64,000 nt of DNA. Source: Hornefia porci (lineage in GTDB: Bacteria; Bacillota; Clostridia; Peptostreptococcales; Anaerovoracaceae). The DNA is taken from positions 1 to 64,000 of the forward strand of contig NZ_MJIE01000001.1 of the NCBI RefSeq assembly GCF_001940235.1, written 5' to 3'. Below the pieces are notes generated by a model, which had not been told where the DNA came from, did not search any database, and was given only the letters and a program-made list of their open reading frames with translations. The first letter of the stretch is position 1. Each line of letters opens with the position of its first letter. Below, piece after piece: positions 1 through 9,662 of the stretch. Both the position numbers and the translations under genes were made by a program.

Positions 1-114
1 TCCGTATCATGTATGCCGAAGAGATATTCGAAATCAATTGAATGAAACGACAGAGTGGTAAATGACAGCTCCTGCCAGCATGGTTATAAACACCGTCCGC
101 AGATGAAATTTTCC

Positions 115-143
115 TTGCATCGGCATCGGCGATATGCTATACT
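115..143 (+). promoter_or_regulatory. Predicted sigma-A promoter upstream of rplS
   Basis: TTGCAT at 115-120 and TATACT at 138-143 are separated by 17 bases, close to the housekeeping consensus. It lies about 100 bases before the rplS start and would produce a leader carrying the palindrome at 174-189. No complete gene is visible in 1-114; the sequence there could be the tail of a preceding gene damaged by indels, but I cannot identify it. Confidence 0.55.
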
Positions 144-173
144 TATGAGGTTACGGGCGTTCCTCTGAATGAT

Positions 174-189
174 GCATCCTGCAGGATGC
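174..189 (+). other. Perfect palindrome in the rplS leader
   Basis: GCATCCTGCAGGATGC is a perfect 16-base palindrome that can fold as a 6-bp stem with a TGCA loop in the 5' untranslated region of rplS. It is not followed by a T-run, so it is not an intrinsic terminator. A role in leader structure or autoregulation is possible but not shown. Confidence 0.35.
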
Positions 190-246
190 GTAGAGTAACT
201 CGAGGGCATTTAAGAACGTCTATGAGGGAAGGAGGATATCATCATT

Positions 247-593
247 ATGAATGCAATAGATGCTGTGACTCAGGATTACCTGAAGAAGGACATTCCGGAA
301 TTTGTGTCGGCGATACCGTTCGCGTACACATCAAGATTAAAGAAGGAAACAGAGAGAGAATTCAGGTCTTTGAGGGTTTCGTGCTGAAGCGTCAGAACGG
401 CGGAAATCGGAGAGAGCTTCACCGTCAGAAGAATCGCATCAGGCGTCGGCGTTGAAAAGACATTCCGCTTCATTCACCATGGGTTGAGAAGATCGAGGTC
501 GTTCGCAAGGGCGATGTCAGAAGAGCAAGGCTCCACTACATGCGTGGCAGAACAGGAAAGTCCGCGAAGATCAAATCAAAGGAAAGCAGATAA
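247..593 (+). CDS. rplS: 50S ribosomal protein L19 (rplS), broken by three indels
   Basis: L19 sits at the 30S-50S interface of the ribosome. The ATG at 247 follows a GGAGGA site. Reading frame 1 gives an N-terminus ending KKDIPEF; the frame then changes near 303-306 to give [20 protein letters not shown], changes again at the AAA of 404-406 (one extra A), and again at 477-478 (one C missing). The third segment reads [20 protein letters not shown] and ends with the TAA at 591-593. After mental correction the protein is about 115 residues, the usual L19 length. Since L19 is normally essential and all lesions are single bases, mostly in homopolymers, they are probably sequence errors. Identification is firm. 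Confidence 0.88.
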
Positions 594-596
594 TGG

Positions 597-618
597 GGGA
601 ACCGCAAGGTTCCCTTTT
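597..618 (+). terminator. Intrinsic terminator after rplS
   Basis: GGGAACC (597-603), loop GCAA and GGTTCCC (608-614) form a perfect 7-bp stem followed immediately by TTTT. It begins three bases after the rplS stop and would end the L19 transcript. Confidence 0.85.
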
Positions 619-738
619 CTGTACTGAAGTAATGACGCAATAATCAGATATAAACTGCCGGTCGACAGGTTCCGGGCCGGCTTAACGGATATTGACATTA
701 ATGAGGACCGATGTCCTTTGAACAGCAGGAGTATCGCA

Positions 739-1599
739 ATGAACAGTATCAACTGGTACCCCGGTCATATGAAAAAGACCCGGGAACTGATCCGTGATAA
801 TCTGAAAATGGTGGATCTGGTCATCGAGGTCATCGACGCCAGGATTCGGTTTCCAGCAGGAACCCCATCATCGATGAACTGGTGGGGAGAAGCCCGGGTG
901 ATTATTCTGAACAAAAAAGATCTGGCGGATCCTGAAGAGAACCGGAACTGGACTGCCTTCTTCCGCCGCCGGCGGCATTCGGGCGCTGGAGATGAACTGT
1001 GTCAGCGGCGAAGGGGTCAAAACTCTGTACGGGGCTTTGTCCGCAAGGCAGGAAGAAATCGGGTCCGCCCGTTACAAGCGGCCGATGCGTATGAATGATC
1101 GTGGGCGTACCCAACTGCGGCAAATCCTCGCTGATTAACCGTCTGACCGGAAAGAAGAGCGCGCGGACCGGCGACCGGCCGGGAGTGACGAAGGGAAAGC
1201 AGTGGCTGACCCTGTCCAACGGAATGCAGCTGCTGGACACGCCCGGGATTTTGTGGCCGAAGTTTGAGGATCCCCGCGTGGGGGCTGAATCTCGCATACT
1301 GCGGGAGCATCCGGGACGAGATTCTGGATACGGCGGATCTGGCGCTGTCTTTTCTGGAGGATATGCAGAACCGTTATCCGGAGATGCTTCGGGAACGCTA
1401 CCGACTGGAGGAACTGGGAGAGACGCCGCTGGAGACCATGGAGCGCATAGCGGAGAAACGGGGATTCATTCTGCCGGGCAGGAGAATCGACTATGAGCGG
1501 TGCGCCCGGACTGTTCTGGATGAATTTCGCAGCGGCAGAATCGGAAGGATCACACTGGAGACCGCACCGGGAAACATCACACCGGAGGGCGCACTATGA
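739..1599 (+). CDS. rbgA: Ribosome biogenesis GTPase A (RbgA/YlqF), broken by several indels
   Basis: RbgA is a circularly permuted GTPase needed for late 50S subunit assembly. The ATG at 739 follows GGAG (728-731) and opens with [14 protein letters not shown], typical of the family. The permuted order is visible: G4 NKKDLADP comes first, then G1 GVPNCGKSS, then G3 [20 protein letters not shown]. The frame changes near 850-852 (T missing), 883-895 (two bases missing), 964, 1094 (extra A) and in the G-run 1280-1284 (extra G). Corrected length is about 285 residues, normal for RbgA. The end overlaps the rnhB start (ATGA at 1596-1599), matching the common rplS-rbgA-rnhB order. The lesions look like consensus errors. 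Confidence 0.85.
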
Positions 1600-2260
1600 A
1601 AAAAGAAGAACGGGAGCAGCGCATGCGGCAGCGGCTCCGGGAAATGAGGCTTCCGGAAGAGGCCTTGTGGGAACAGGGGATCCGGTATATCGGCGGTATC
1701 GACGAGGTAGGCCGGGTCCGCTGGCGGGGCCTGTCGTTGCGGCCTGTGTCGTGCTCCCGCAGGATTTCGACCTTCTGGGGGTGGATGATTCCAAGAAACT
1801 GTCGGAGAAGAGACGGGAGCACCTGTACAGTCGGATCCTGGAACGGGCGGTCGCCTGGGGGATAGGGCGCCGGGGGCCGGAGGTCATCGATGAGATTAAT
1901 ATTCTGGAGGCCACAAAGCTTGCCATGCTGGATGCGGCGGCTGCCGCAGACGAGATGCTCCGGGAGAAAGACGGGAGCACCATGGAGCACGTGCTGATCG
2001 ACGCACTGAGGCTGGAGGCTCTGGATAAGCCGCAGACTTCCATCATCAGAGGAGACAGCAGCAGCGTATCCATCGCGGCAGCGTCCATCGTTGCCAAGGT
2101 GACACGGGATCGACGGATGATCAAGTATGCGGAGGAGTATCCCGGATACGGCTTCGAGAGAAATAAAGGCTACGGTACAAAGGCGCACTACGAGGGAATC
2201 CGGGAGCACGGAGTGACCCCGATTCATCGGCGCAATTTTTTAAAAAATACCGGTTATTGA
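1596..2260 (+). CDS. rnhB: Ribonuclease HII (rnhB), one frameshift
   Basis: RNase HII removes ribonucleotides and RNA primers from DNA-RNA hybrids. The gene starts at the ATG at 1596 overlapping the rbgA stop. The N-terminal part ends with [10 protein letters not shown]; one G is missing from the run at 1714-1716, and the remainder continues in another frame as [15 protein letters not shown]. The catalytic Asp-Glu of GIDEVGRG, the DDSKKLS motif, and the SIIRGDSSS and [10 protein letters not shown] blocks are all present. Corrected length is about 222 residues, normal for the family. The single homopolymer deletion is probably an assembly error. Confidence 0.87.
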
Positions 2261-2277
2261 CCGGGAAGGAGAAAAAC

Positions 2278-3956
2278 ATGGAAATCAAAACCGATATCGA
2301 AATCGCACAGGCAGTGGAAAAAGAACCGATTCTGAACATCGCGAGGGACGCGGGCATTGATGAAAAGTACGTGGAGCTGTACGGAAACTATAAGGCGAAG
2401 ATCGATTACAGCATCCTGGAAGAAAAAAAGAATGAGCCGGACGGTAAACTGATCCTGGTGACGGCGATTTCTCCGACTCCGGCGGGTGAGGGAAAGACCA
2501 CCACATCAGCGGGACTTGCAGACGCTTTTCACAGACTGGACAAAAAGGTGATGCTGGCGCTGAGGGAGCCTTCTCTGGGCCCCGTGTTCGGCATCAAAGG
2601 CGGAGCGGCGGGCGGAGGCTACGCCCAGGTGGTTCCGATGGAGGACATCAATCTGCACTTTACCGGAGATATGCACGCCATCGGCGCCGCGAACAATCTG
2701 ATCGCCGCCATGCTGGACAACCATATTCAGCAGGGAAATGCGCTGAACATTGATCCAGAAGAATCACATGGAAACGCGCTGTGGATATGAATGACCGGCA
2801 GCTCCGACATATTCTGGACGGAATGGGCGGAAAGGCCAGCGGAGTTCCGAGGGAAGACGGATTTGAGATTACAGTGGCCAGCGAGGTCATGGCGATTCTT
2901 TGTCTCTCCCACGATATAGAAGATCTGAAGGATAAGCTTTCCAGAATTATTCTGGGGTATACATACGACGGAGCGCCGGTTACCGTGGCGGATATCAAGG
3001 CACAGGGAGCGGCGGCAGCACTGCTGAAGGACGCGCTGAAACCGAATCTGGTGCAGACTCTGGAGCATACGCCTGCATTTGTACACGGCGGACCATTCGC
3101 AAACATCGCTCATGGCTGCAATTCGCTGATGGCGACGAAGATGGCGCTCAAACTGGCAGACTATGTCGTTACGGAGGCGGGCTTCGCTGCGGATCTCGGT
3201 GCGGAGAAGTTCGTTGACATCAAATGCCGCAAGGGCGGTCTGAGGCCGGACGCCTGCGTTCTGGTCGCGACAGTACGGGCGCTGAAGTATCATGGCGGCG
3301 TGCCTAAGAAGGATCTTAATGAAGAAAATCTGGAGGCGCTGGAGGCAGGGCTGCCTAATCTTCTGCAGCATCTTGAGAATATCCGGGAAGTCTACGGCAT
3401 TCCGGCGGTTGTGGCGCTGAATGAGTTCCCTACGGATACACAGGCGGAGGTTCACCTCGTTGAGGAGAAATGCCGTGAGCTGGGCGTCAACGTGGTTCTC
3501 AGCCAGGTATGGGCAAAGGGCGGCGAAGGCGGCGTCGACCTGGCGAAGGAGGTCATCCGTCTTATTGAGGAGGAAGAAAATCATTTCAGCTTTACATATC
3601 CTCTGGAGCTGACCATCCGGGAAAAGATTGAAACCATCGCAAAACGCGTATACCATGCAGACGGCGTGATTTACGAAAAGAAGGCGGCGCAGTCCATCGA
3701 TCAGTTGGAAAAACTGGGTTACGGCGGCCTTCCGATCTGCGTGGCGAAAACCCAGTTCAGCTTCTCGGATGACCCGTCCCTGCTGGGTGCGCCAGAGGGC
3801 TTCCATATCACGGTGACAGAGGCGAAAGCGGATGCGGGAGCAGGATTCATCGTGGTGAAGACCGGAAATATCATGACGATGCCGGGGCTGCCCAGGGTAC
3901 CCGCGGCGGAGAAAATCGATGTGGATAACTCCGGAAGGATTACCGGGCTGTTTTAA
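2278..3956 (+). CDS. fhs: Formate-tetrahydrofolate ligase, one frameshift
   Basis: Fhs uses ATP to join formate to tetrahydrofolate, giving 10-formyl-THF. It is the entry step of the methyl branch in acetogens and a one-carbon supply route in other anaerobes. The ATG at 2278 follows AAGGAG. The P-loop region [10 protein letters not shown] and the [18 protein letters not shown] stretch are clear. One base is missing beside the CC at 2755-2756: upstream frame ends ALNIDP, and the next frame resumes as [17 protein letters not shown], both family signatures. Total length about 559 residues is normal. The downstream neighbour fchA belongs to the same folate pathway. Confidence 0.92.
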
Positions 3957-4021
3957 CCCGCGTTGCAGGGATCGGGCACACATCAGACAGATTTACAGCA
4001 GAAGGGAAGAATCAGATAATA

Positions 4022-4660
4022 ATGATCACAGACAGCAGTTGCAGAGAATTTGTGGAAATACTCTCCAGTAAGGAGCCGGTACCGGGAGGCGGGAGCGCAT
4101 CGGCGCTTCTGGGCGCGATCGGGACGGCTCTGGGGAACATGGTCGGTCACCTGACCGTCGGCAAGAAAAAATACGCGGCGGTAGAGGACGAAATGCACGA
4201 CATGATGGATCGCTGCGAGAAGATTCAGCATGATATGTTGAACCTGGTGGAACGGGATGCGGAGGCCTTCGCACCTCTGGCAAAGGCTTACGGAATGCCG
4301 CGGGATACGGAGGAGCAGAAACGGGAAAAGGAGCGGGTCATGGCCATCGTGCTTCAGGATGCGTGCGCGGCGCCTCTTGAGATCATGCGGAAATGCTGCG
4401 AGGCTATTGACATGTGCGAGGAATTTGCTAACAAAGGAAGCCGGCTCGCAATCAGCGACGCCGGCGTGGGCGTTGTGTTCTGTAAGGCGGCTCTGCAGGG
4501 GGCTTCTCTGAATGTGTTCATCAATACAAAAGCGATGAAGGATCGGGAGAGCGCTGAGAGGATTAATGACGAGGCGGACAGCATGCTGTTCGAGTATACG
4601 GTAAAGGCCGATACGGTGTACGCCCAGGTGCAGGCGAGTCTGCGGGGCTGGGACGACTGA
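4022..4660 (+). CDS. fchA: Formimidoyl-THF cyclodeaminase / cyclohydrolase-like protein
   Basis: A 212-residue protein of the formiminotransferase-cyclodeaminase family. It converts 5-formimino-THF to 5,10-methenyl-THF with release of ammonia, or acts as a methenyl-THF cyclohydrolase-like partner. PVPGGGSASALLGAIG near residue 20 and the central helical region ending in NKGSRLAISDAGVGV are family hallmarks. It lies 65 bases after fhs on the same strand, so the two probably share a transcript. Its stop is only 17 bases from the end of the convergent DHHW gene, and no clear terminator is visible between them. Confidence 0.85.
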   Translation: MITDSSCREFVEILSSKEPVPGGGSASALLGAIGTALGNMVGHLTVGKKKYAAVEDEMHDMMDRCEKIQHDMLNLVERDAEAFAPLAKAYGMPRDTEEQKREKERVMAIVLQDACAAPLEIMRKCCEAIDMCEEFANKGSRLAISDAGVGVVFCKAALQGASLNVFINTKAMKDRESAERINDEADSMLFEYTVKADTVYAQVQASLRGWDD

Positions 4661-4677
4661 GCCTGCGAAGAGCCTGA

Positions 4678-5820
4678 TCAGTCACTGAGCATCATTTCCA
4701 GAGAATCATCCTGAAAGAAGGTATTGGCGTTGTAGAGGAACAGTATTTCATCCACTTTGTAGGCATTAATGAGGTCACCGATATCCTCGAAGAAATAGCG
4801 GGGATCCACGACGATGATTCTCCGGTAGTTCCGGGACAGAAACGGGATAAAGCTGTTGGCGTAGCTGTCTTTGATCAGCAGCAGGGTGCGATCCTCTGTC
4901 CCCGGCGTCTGAATCGTGTACATCGGATGATTGCTTCCGCCGAATACGGTATAGGCATCCTTCTTCTTCAGATTGTCAAGCTGATAGAAGTGGGTTGTCT
5001 TTTTCTTTGTGTCGGCGTAGTAGATCACGGAATTGCGGTAATTCTGACGGCTGTCGGGGAGATAGATTTTTATCGCGTCGTCCCGTCCGTTGACGAATCC
5101 GCTCTTGGAGCAGAGCGTTCCCCTGAAGTCGTTTTTGACGGCGTAGCCGTCGTAGGCGGTCTTTGTATCAAGCTTTATTTTCTTCGCGGCGGTCCGGTAC
5201 GCGAGATACGCTCCGTCGCTGGTCCAGTGGTGGTCGGTCCGGTAATAGAGCTGCGTATCCTCCTTCGCCTTGCGGAATGCGTCCCGAACGTCAATCGTCG
5301 TGTAGCCGAAGCTGCGCAGATCAGACAGAAACGAGTCCATATAGCTGTTCTGGTCGGCCATCCGCACGGTGGCCGGAAGCTTGTCGGAAAGAATGTTCGC
5401 GGCGTTCGGCGCCAGCAGGAAATACATTTTCACATCGCTGTACTGACGGCTGAACTGGCGCAGGGCGTTTTTTGTATAGACAAAGTGCTTGTTCGGCGTG
5501 CTGATCTCCTCCATGAGGTAATGATCCCTGCAGCGATATACTCCGTTGGCCTCCAGCTTTCCCTCTGTAACGTCCGCGGCGGATTTAATCCGGATGAAGG
5601 TGTTCCGGAACAGGAACTGGTCGTTCACATAGTTTTCCAGCTTTGTTTCATAGCGCCCTTCCATGTATTTTGAGATCGAAAATGACGGCAGCGCCTGAAG
5701 AACCCGGTTCTCCACAGCGGAAAAGGTTTTGTCCGGCAGAATGAGATTCAGCAGGAACACCGCCGCCAGACAGACGATGAACAGAAGACCGGTTATTCTG
5801 GTGTAGGAACTGTTTCGCAT
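4678..5820 (-). CDS. DHHW/AlgX-J-like SGNH-fold protein for polysaccharide O-acylation
   Basis: A 380-residue protein with an N-terminal hydrophobic anchor (about residues 10-30) and a large extracytoplasmic domain. The motif RTDHHWTSDGAYLAY gives the DHHW family its name and resembles the catalytic site of AlgJ/AlgX, which transfer acetyl groups to exported polysaccharide. It is the last of four leftward genes, 21 bases after the MBOAT gene, and the pair MBOAT plus DHHW is the recurrent acyl export and transfer module. The substrate polymer is not evident from this window. GGGAGG precedes the ATG at 5820. Confidence 0.82.
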   Translation of the reverse strand: MRNSSYTRITGLLFIVCLAAVFLLNLILPDKTFSAVENRVLQALPSFSISKYMEGRYETKLENYVNDQFLFRNTFIRIKSAADVTEGKLEANGVYRCRDHYLMEEISTPNKHFVYTKNALRQFSRQYSDVKMYFLLAPNAANILSDKLPATVRMADQNSYMDSFLSDLRSFGYTTIDVRDAFRKAKEDTQLYYRTDHHWTSDGAYLAYRTAAKKIKLDTKTAYDGYAVKNDFRGTLCSKSGFVNGRDDAIKIYLPDSRQNYRNSVIYYADTKKKTTHFYQLDNLKKKDAYTVFGGSNHPMYTIQTPGTEDRTLLLIKDSYANSFIPFLSRNYRRIIVVDPRYFFEDIGDLINAYKVDEILFLYNANTFFQDDSLEMMLSD

Positions 5821-5841
5821 AGTGACCGCCTCCCGGGTCTT

Positions 5842-7245
5842 TTAAAATCTGAAGTACAAAAACGGATTATATGAACTGTAAACCAGGTACGCCACGGACA
5901 GAATGAAAACCGCGAAAATGCAGATCACCGCCGGAACGCGCCGCTCCTCCGCGAAGCGCCGGAAACGCTCCATGGGGCGAGGGCCTGAAAGCACGCAGGA
6001 AAGAATCAGGAGGATCAGATTCGTGCGCAGCAGATACAGCGTTTTCACATTGGCGAGGGCGAACCGGCCGACGCCGAACATGACGCCCAGATAATGGATC
6101 GCCGCGGACAGATCGCTGCTGAAGAAGAAGACCCATCCGATCAGAACCACCAGCATGGCGTACAGATGCTGAGCCCACGCCGGGCTTTGTTTCAGAGCGC
6201 TTCCGAAGACATACTTCTCCAGGATCAGCACGACTCCGTAATATAACCCCCAGAATACAAAATTCCAGCTGGCGCCGTGCCACAGCCCGGTCAGGGACCA
6301 GACAATCAGCAGATTCAGGATATGGCGGGGAACCGTAACCCGGTTGCCGCCCAGCGGAATGTAGAGGTAGTCCCGGAACCATCCGGACAGAGACATATGC
6401 CATCTGCGCCAGAATTCCGTGACGCTCCTGCTGATATAGGGATAGTTGAAATTCTCCAGAAACTCAAAGCCGAACATACGGCCCAGACCGATGGCCATGT
6501 CAGAATATCCGCTGAAGTCAAAGTAGATCTGCAGCGTATAGGCCAGCGCGCCGATCCAGAAGGAGAGGACCGAGGCCTGGCTGTCCGGCAGGTTCAGGAC
6601 CAGCTGGTGCAGCGCGCCCAGGTTGTTGGCCAGGAGCACCTTCTTTCCGAGACCGAGCATGAAGCGCGTCGCGCCCTGGCCGAATTTCTCCGGATTCGTT
6701 TCACGGTATGACAGCTGACTCTCAATGTCGATGTACTTCACGATGGGACCGGCGATCAGCTGCGGGAACAGCGCCAGGTACAGAGCGAAGTTCAGAAAGC
6801 TGCTCTGGGGCTTCACTTTGTCCCGGTACACATCGATGATGTAGGACAGCGCCTGGAAGGTGTAAAATGAAATACCGATAGGCAGGGACAGCGCGGTATA
6901 GGAAATATGGGAATGGAAGATTCCGTTCACGGTGTCCATCAGGAAGCCGAAGTATTTGAAGAAACACAGGATGAAGAGGTTCATCACAAGCGCGAACAGA
7001 AAGTCCCGCTTCCCGGAGCCGCCCTTTCGCCTGTCCTGCGCGATCAGATGCGCCATGAAATAATTGAAAAAGGCGCTGTAAATCATCAGGAACACATAGA
7101 CCGGCTCTCCCCAGCTGTAAAAGACGAGACTGAAAAGCAGCAGAACGATGTTCCGGGCGAACAGATATTTTTTCGGCACGAGGAAATACACGGCCAGAAG
7201 GATCGGCAGGAAGCAGAAGATGAATACGATACTGCTAAAGAGCAT
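5842..7245 (-). CDS. MBOAT family O-acyltransferase (AlgI/DltB-like)
   Basis: A membrane-bound O-acyltransferase of 467 residues with about ten hydrophobic segments. It is thought to pass acyl groups across the membrane to an extracytoplasmic transferase. The family signatures WRRWHMSLSGWFRDYLYIP and LTGLWHGASWNFVFWG hold the conserved histidine. I chose the ATG at 7245, which follows AGGAGGTG, over an in-frame ATG 18 bases upstream. It overlaps the end of the DUF4358 gene by 11 bases, so translation is probably coupled. With the DHHW protein it should O-acylate a cell-surface polymer. Confidence 0.88.
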   Translation of the reverse strand: MLFSSIVFIFCFLPILLAVYFLVPKKYLFARNIVLLLFSLVFYSWGEPVYVFLMIYSAFFNYFMAHLIAQDRRKGGSGKRDFLFALVMNLFILCFFKYFGFLMDTVNGIFHSHISYTALSLPIGISFYTFQALSYIIDVYRDKVKPQSSFLNFALYLALFPQLIAGPIVKYIDIESQLSYRETNPEKFGQGATRFMLGLGKKVLLANNLGALHQLVLNLPDSQASVLSFWIGALAYTLQIYFDFSGYSDMAIGLGRMFGFEFLENFNYPYISRSVTEFWRRWHMSLSGWFRDYLYIPLGGNRVTVPRHILNLLIVWSLTGLWHGASWNFVFWGLYYGVVLILEKYVFGSALKQSPAWAQHLYAMLVVLIGWVFFFSSDLSAAIHYLGVMFGVGRFALANVKTLYLLRTNLILLILSCVLSGPRPMERFRRFAEERRVPAVICIFAVFILSVAYLVYSSYNPFLYFRF

Positions 7246-7756
7246 GACGGAACACCTCCTCATACCGGTCAGGATTTTTGTCCACGCAATAGAAAATATA
7301 GTTTCCGCGTTTGTATATGATGGCGTTTTTCAGCATGGCGACCTGAGACGGCCCGTAGCCTTCAAAGGTCCTTGTCTGATCTGCGACGCGCCTGTCGATG
7401 GCGTCCTCCACCGCGGTCAGGTCGTCTCGCCGGTAAACGCGGACAACCAGAACCTCCTGCACCCCGAGAGCCTCCCTGCTCTTGTAATAGATGTAGGAAT
7501 CGTAGTCAGAGTAATCCAGTCCCATGAACTGCATCAGCTGACGGTTGCTGCATTTCTGCATGGAGGAGAGGCCGGTTCCCTTCCGCAGAGCGGATTCGAC
7601 GGAGTCCATAGGCACGTCCGGAGCGCTGGAACGGTGGTAGACCGCCGCCAGAAAAAGAATCAGCACCACAGAAAGGACGATCTTGGTGACATCGCTTGCG
7701 TTCAGGCGGCGGAGCCGTTCTCCGATATTCTTTTGAAATCCGGTCATTCTGTTCAT
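7235..7756 (-). CDS. DUF4358-type membrane-anchored protein
   Basis: About 173 residues, with one N-terminal transmembrane segment (VVLILFLAAVY, about residues 27-45) and a small extracytoplasmic domain. The layout and context match DUF4358 proteins, which accompany MBOAT/DHHW cassettes in Firmicutes; their biochemical role is unknown. The start at 7756 shares a base with the TAA of the upstream SGNH gene. An in-frame ATG at 7792 lies inside that gene and is less likely. The 3' end overlaps the MBOAT start by 11 bases. Confidence 0.7.
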   Translation of the reverse strand: MNRMTGFQKNIGERLRRLNASDVTKIVLSVVLILFLAAVYHRSSAPDVPMDSVESALRKGTGLSSMQKCSNRQLMQFMGLDYSDYDSYIYYKSREALGVQEVLVVRVYRRDDLTAVEDAIDRRVADQTRTFEGYGPSQVAMLKNAIIYKRGNYIFYCVDKNPDRYEEVFRHAL

Positions 7757-8568
7757 TACAGCCCCGCTTTCAGGATCATGTTGTTCAGCCACATGACATA
7801 ATAACCCGAACTCACATGGATTCCGTCAGAGCCATAGAATTTCGGATTTTCTTCCAGAATATAGTTGTTGTCGATATAGGTGAGATTCATCTTCCGGCAC
7901 ATTTTGCGCAGAGCGGAGTTGAATTTCCGGTAATTTCTCAGAGATTTGTTCTTCTTCCGGGCCGCCGCGGACGGAGTGGAGATGCTGTTGATCATCAGCT
8001 TCGTGGAGGGCGACGTTTTATGGAATTCCTTCAGCAGCGTTTCGTAGCGGGCTACAAAGTTTTCTGCGTTGCCCCGGTAGTTTCCCATATCGTTCATGCC
8101 GAAGGTGAAAAAGGCGATTTTCGGATAAGTTTTCGCCGCGGACCGGAACTGTGCGTCGCCGTGCATGACGGAACCGCCCACCTTGTAGAATACCTGAGAG
8201 TCACTGAGGAAGCCGTAGGTGGTCAGCCCCTCCGTGATGGAGTCGCCGATCACCGCGCAGCCGTCAAAGATCTGGCGGTATTTAGCCTTGGACAGACCGT
8301 TTTCCTTTCCGGAGCGTGTGACCGTCACAGGAGCGGTGCTGGAGCCCTCTGCCTCCAGCTTTTTCTCCACAGCGGAAACGCTGGAGAAATCGTAGGAGGA
8401 AATGAGCTTCAGATTCTCCTTCACCGTTGAATTCCGAACGTCGGCTTTCAGATTGAAATGAACCAGATTGAAAACGAAAAGAATCAGAAGAATGAACAGG
8501 AGCATTCTTCTGATCTGTCTGGCGTTGATTTGTATTTTTATATCGGGTTTCACGCTTTTCCGCATCAT
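7756..8568 (-). CDS. SGNH/GDSL-type hydrolase, membrane-anchored
   Basis: About 270 residues with an N-terminal membrane anchor (MLLFILLILFVFNLVHF) and an extracytoplasmic SGNH-fold domain. Visible blocks are CAVIGDSITEGL (Ser nucleophile), FGMNDMGNY (Asn block) and SDGIHVSSGYY (Asp-x-x-His). Such enzymes deacylate or transfer acyl groups on polysaccharides and peptidoglycan. I chose the start at 8568, after GAAGGAA; a longer start at 8619 would overlap leuB by 31 bases. The gene begins 20 bases after the leuB stop and is probably read from the leu promoter. Confidence 0.8.
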   Translation of the reverse strand: MMRKSVKPDIKIQINARQIRRMLLFILLILFVFNLVHFNLKADVRNSTVKENLKLISSYDFSSVSAVEKKLEAEGSSTAPVTVTRSGKENGLSKAKYRQIFDGCAVIGDSITEGLTTYGFLSDSQVFYKVGGSVMHGDAQFRSAAKTYPKIAFFTFGMNDMGNYRGNAENFVARYETLLKEFHKTSPSTKLMINSISTPSAAARKKNKSLRNYRKFNSALRKMCRKMNLTYIDNNYILEENPKFYGSDGIHVSSGYYVMWLNNMILKAGL

Positions 8569-8588
8569 TCTTTCGGGTTCCTTCAAAC

Positions 8589-9662
8589 TCAGATATTGGC
8601 GGCGATAAGGTCGCCGCACTGCGTCGTGGTCACGGCCTCCGGTGCGCCGCCGCAGAGATCCGCGGTGCGGTATCCGTCGGACAGGAACCGGTTCACGGCG
8701 TCCTCGATGGATTTCGCCTCTTCTCCCAGGCCGAAGGTGTAGCGGAGCATCATCGCACCGGAGAGGATCGTGGCGATGGGGTTGGCCTGCCCTGTGCCGG
8801 CGATGTCCGGAGCGGAGCCGTGAACGGGCTCGTACATTCCGAAGTTCCCGTCCGCAAGGCTCGCGGAGGGGAGCATGCCGATGGAGCCGGTAATCTGGCT
8901 GGCCTCATCGGAAAGGATATCGCCGAACATATTGCTGGTCACAATCACGTCGAACTGGCGCGGGTTGCGGACCAGCTGCATGGCAGCGTTGTCCACATAC
9001 AGATTGTCCAGTTCCACCCCGGGATAGTCTTCAGCAACTTCAGCCACGACTCTGCGCCACAGCCGGGAGCTCTCCAGGACGTTGGATTTGTCCACGGAGG
9101 TGACCTTTCTGCTGCGTTTCATGGCCATATCGAAGGCGACTTTCGCGATGCGGCGGACCTCTCCCTTCGCATACTGCTCCACATCATAGGCGGCCGGGCC
9201 CATATCGCCGCCGTCCTTATGTCCTTTTTCACCGAAATAGATGCCGCCGGTCAGTTCGCGTACGACGACGATGTCCAGCCCGCCGCTGATGATTTCCGGT
9301 TTCAGCGGAGAGGCGTCCGCCAGCTGATCGAAAACCATGGCGGGACGGAGATTGGCAAACAGCCCGAGTTCCTTGCGCAGCCCCAGAAGCGCTCTCTCCG
9401 GCCGCTGATCGCCGGGTACGTTGTCCCATTTGGGTCCGCCGACAGCGCCCAGCAGTACCGCATCGCTTGATTTCGCGATCCGGACTGTCTCTGCGGGGAG
9501 GCATTCCCCGACTGCGTCGATAGCCGCGCCGCCTGCCGGAACATCGGTAAAGTGAAAGCTGTGTCCGAATTTCTGTCCGACCTTTTCCAGTACCTTGATG
9601 GTTTCCGCCACCACTTCGGGGCCGATTCCGTCACCTCTGACCACCGCGATATTATAGTTCAT
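8589..9662 (-). CDS. leuB: 3-isopropylmalate dehydrogenase
   Basis: LeuB oxidises and decarboxylates 3-isopropylmalate with NAD+ in leucine synthesis. The 357-residue protein starts [12 protein letters not shown]. It contains the substrate and metal region ELTGGIYFG, the [15 protein letters not shown] segment and [13 protein letters not shown], all typical. The start overlaps the leuD stop (ATGA at 9659-9662), indicating coupled translation in leuC-leuD-leuB order. The reading frame is intact and of family length. Confidence 0.95.
   Translation of the reverse strand: MNYNIAVVRGDGIGPEVVAETIKVLEKVGQKFGHSFHFTDVPAGGAAIDAVGECLPAETVRIAKSSDAVLLGAVGGPKWDNVPGDQRPERALLGLRKELGLFANLRPAMVFDQLADASPLKPEIISGGLDIVVVRELTGGIYFGEKGHKDGGDMGPAAYDVEQYAKGEVRRIAKVAFDMAMKRSRKVTSVDKSNVLESSRLWRRVVAEVAEDYPGVELDNLYVDNAAMQLVRNPRQFDVIVTSNMFGDILSDEASQITGSIGMLPSASLADGNFGMYEPVHGSAPDIAGTGQANPIATILSGAMMLRYTFGLGEEAKSIEDAVNRFLSDGYRTADLCGGAPEAVTTTQCGDLIAANI

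Noticed and set aside
1..114. Identifiable 3' end of trmD upstream of rplS
   Set aside because: None of the three plus-strand frames gave recognisable TrmD sequence; indels may hide it, so no gene is called.
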